Shown in pieces: positions 28,835 to 29,866 of a stretch of 29,866 bases of DNA. Origin of the DNA: Rhizophlyctis rosea. Lineage: Eukaryota; Chytridiomycota; Chytridiomycetes; Rhizophlyctidales; Rhizophlyctidaceae. Every line of letters starts with the position of its first letter. Position 1 is the stretch's first letter. The translations under genes and the position numbers were made by a program. The notes beneath the pieces were generated by a model, which worked only from the letters and a program-made list of their open reading frames with translations, did no database searches and was not told where the DNA came from. Location: NCBI GenBank assembly GCA_027596075.1, contig JADGJC010000342.1, forward strand, positions 6,923 to 36,788. The letters are read 5' to 3'.

Positions 28835-29866
28835 ATGGACCCTACTACTTTTACCGAGGACTCGTCGCGCTTAAGTGTGACAGAACGACACCGCCTAGAC
28901 CAGTTCAAACAAATCCTGGACGACAGAAGACAGATCAAACACGACGACAACACCCTCCTTCGCTTCCTCCGTGCTCGCAACCTACATCTAGAGCAAGCCT
29001 TCCGTTTATACAGCGCCATGATCAAATGGCGCAGCGACGTCGGAGCTGACGACGTCTTGAAGCAATTGTGCTTCCCAGAGTATCCCGTCGTGCAAAAGTA
29101 TTATCCCAGGTTTTATCATAAGGTGGATAAGTTGGGCAGGACTGTTTGAATCGAACGCCTTGGCAACGTGGACCCAGAGGTGCTTTGGAAGATCACAACT
29201 CCTGAACGGTATGTGTGCCTAGCTCAGCTTTGTGGGTAGATATGCGGAATGAGAGGACGTTAGCGAAAGCACGTCGGTCCTGTTGGCGTACAAGGCATTT
29301 CAGCTCAAATCCGCTTTGGGTTTGCGCCGACGTAATAGTATTATGACCAAGTTTGAAATTGATGGAGAGTGTTCACCCTCGCGGAAAGTGGGAAAATCGT
29401 CAGTGCACATTTGTCATGCAAATGGCATGTTGGTCACTCATGCCTGATCTTATATGATACTTCCATCTGTGCGTTCATCACCGAATTGATCTCCCTTTTG
29501 CTCTACCTTCCAAATATTGACAGAATGCTCCAATTCCACATCTACGGCTACGAAAAGCTCATCCACGCCCGCCTTCCTGCCTGCACCAAAACATTCTCCC
29601 AACCCATTGAACAATCCTGCACAATCCTCGACCTCAACGGCGTCCGTCTCTCAACTATTGACAAGGTTCAGGACCTTATCCAACAAACTTTCCAAATTGG
29701 GACACAGTACTACCCGGGTCTAATCGGTTCCGCCTTCATCATAAACGCCCCTCATGGCTTTTCCGCCTTATTTGATGACATCGTCGGCGAAATGGGGCGG
29801 GCTATTGAAGATACGATTCAGATCCTCGGTTCCGATTATATCAACAAACTGTTGGAAGTCATTGAT
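28835..29866 (+). pseudogene. Sec14-like (CRAL-TRIO) gene, copy B, broken by TGA, cut by window end
   Basis: Exon 1 is 28835-29208 (ATG in ACCATGG context); exon 2 starts at 29524 and runs off the window. The phase-2 intron (GTATGT...GACAG) is at the same place as in copy A. Conserved parts: NTLLRFLRARNLHLEQAF, YYPRFYHKVDKLGR, YGYEKLIHARLPAC, CTILDLNG, YYPGLIGSAFIINAPHGF and IQILGSDY. The coding sequence is nearer the family norm than copy A. An in-frame TGA at 29147-29149 falls in GRTV-stop-IERLG, where copy A reads GRPLYFERLG, cutting the product at 104 residues. Downstream frame is intact as far as visible. TGA ends the SH3 and LITAF-like genes here, so it is a stop in this genome. Pseudogene is the simplest reading; sequencing error or readthrough remain possible. 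Confidence 0.82.

Noticed and set aside
22353..29866. Reassignment of TGA to an amino acid in this genome
   Set aside because: TGA sits where Cys is expected in one Sec14-like copy and Tyr in the other, and is the normal terminator of the SH3 and LITAF-like genes; no single reassignment fits.

Overview
The window looks like a stretch of a fungal nuclear genome, probably a zoosporic or other early-diverging fungus. The support is a Drs2-type flippase, a DH-PH RhoGEF, an F-box protein, a Sec14-like protein and a LITAF-like protein, all cut by short GT-AG introns (mostly 55-300 nt, several with a CTAAC/CTGAC branch site). There are no operons. A relic of 18S rRNA is also eukaryotic. The exact taxon cannot be fixed from this sequence.

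Left part (1-15.6 kb). The 3' end of an unrecognised gene with a duplicated winged-helix-like domain (2-1066) is followed by a gene-poor stretch. That stretch holds a decayed copy of the 3' third of 18S rRNA (about 1640-2141). Next come a single-pass membrane protein with a cytoplasmic SH3 domain (4184-6023), a possible small protein (6454-6663) and an eight-exon RhoGEF (7443-11765). On the minus strand lie a LITAF-like zinc protein (12147-12870), an F-box/LRR-like protein (13427-15047) and an acidic hypothetical protein (15054-15554). The SH3 membrane protein and the RhoGEF would both suit cortical signalling, but nothing in the sequence links them.

Centre (16.07-20.6 kb). A complete 14-exon P4-ATPase lipid flippase of Drs2/ATP8A type is interrupted only by a 10-N assembly gap.

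Right part (20.54-29.87 kb). This is a graveyard built on a duplication. A cassette starting in the last intron of the flippase, carrying an unrecognised minus-strand gene and a plus-strand Sec14/CRAL-TRIO gene, occurs twice (20.54-23.63 kb and 26.79 kb to the window end). Each Sec14 copy has an in-frame TGA at a different position. Between the copies lie a multi-exon gene with a kleisin-like (Rad21/Rec8) N-terminus and an AT-hook/RGG tail (23.6-25.07 kb), an unprocessed UBC13-type E2 pseudogene (25.58-26.25 kb) and an eIF4A fragment with a stop codon (26.30-26.46 kb). A perfect 23-bp inverted repeat lies just upstream of the second Sec14 copy. I see no CRISPR array, tRNA, transposase or reverse transcriptase. 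The most unusual content is this concentration of decayed housekeeping-gene relics beside an older segmental duplication, not a recognisable new system.
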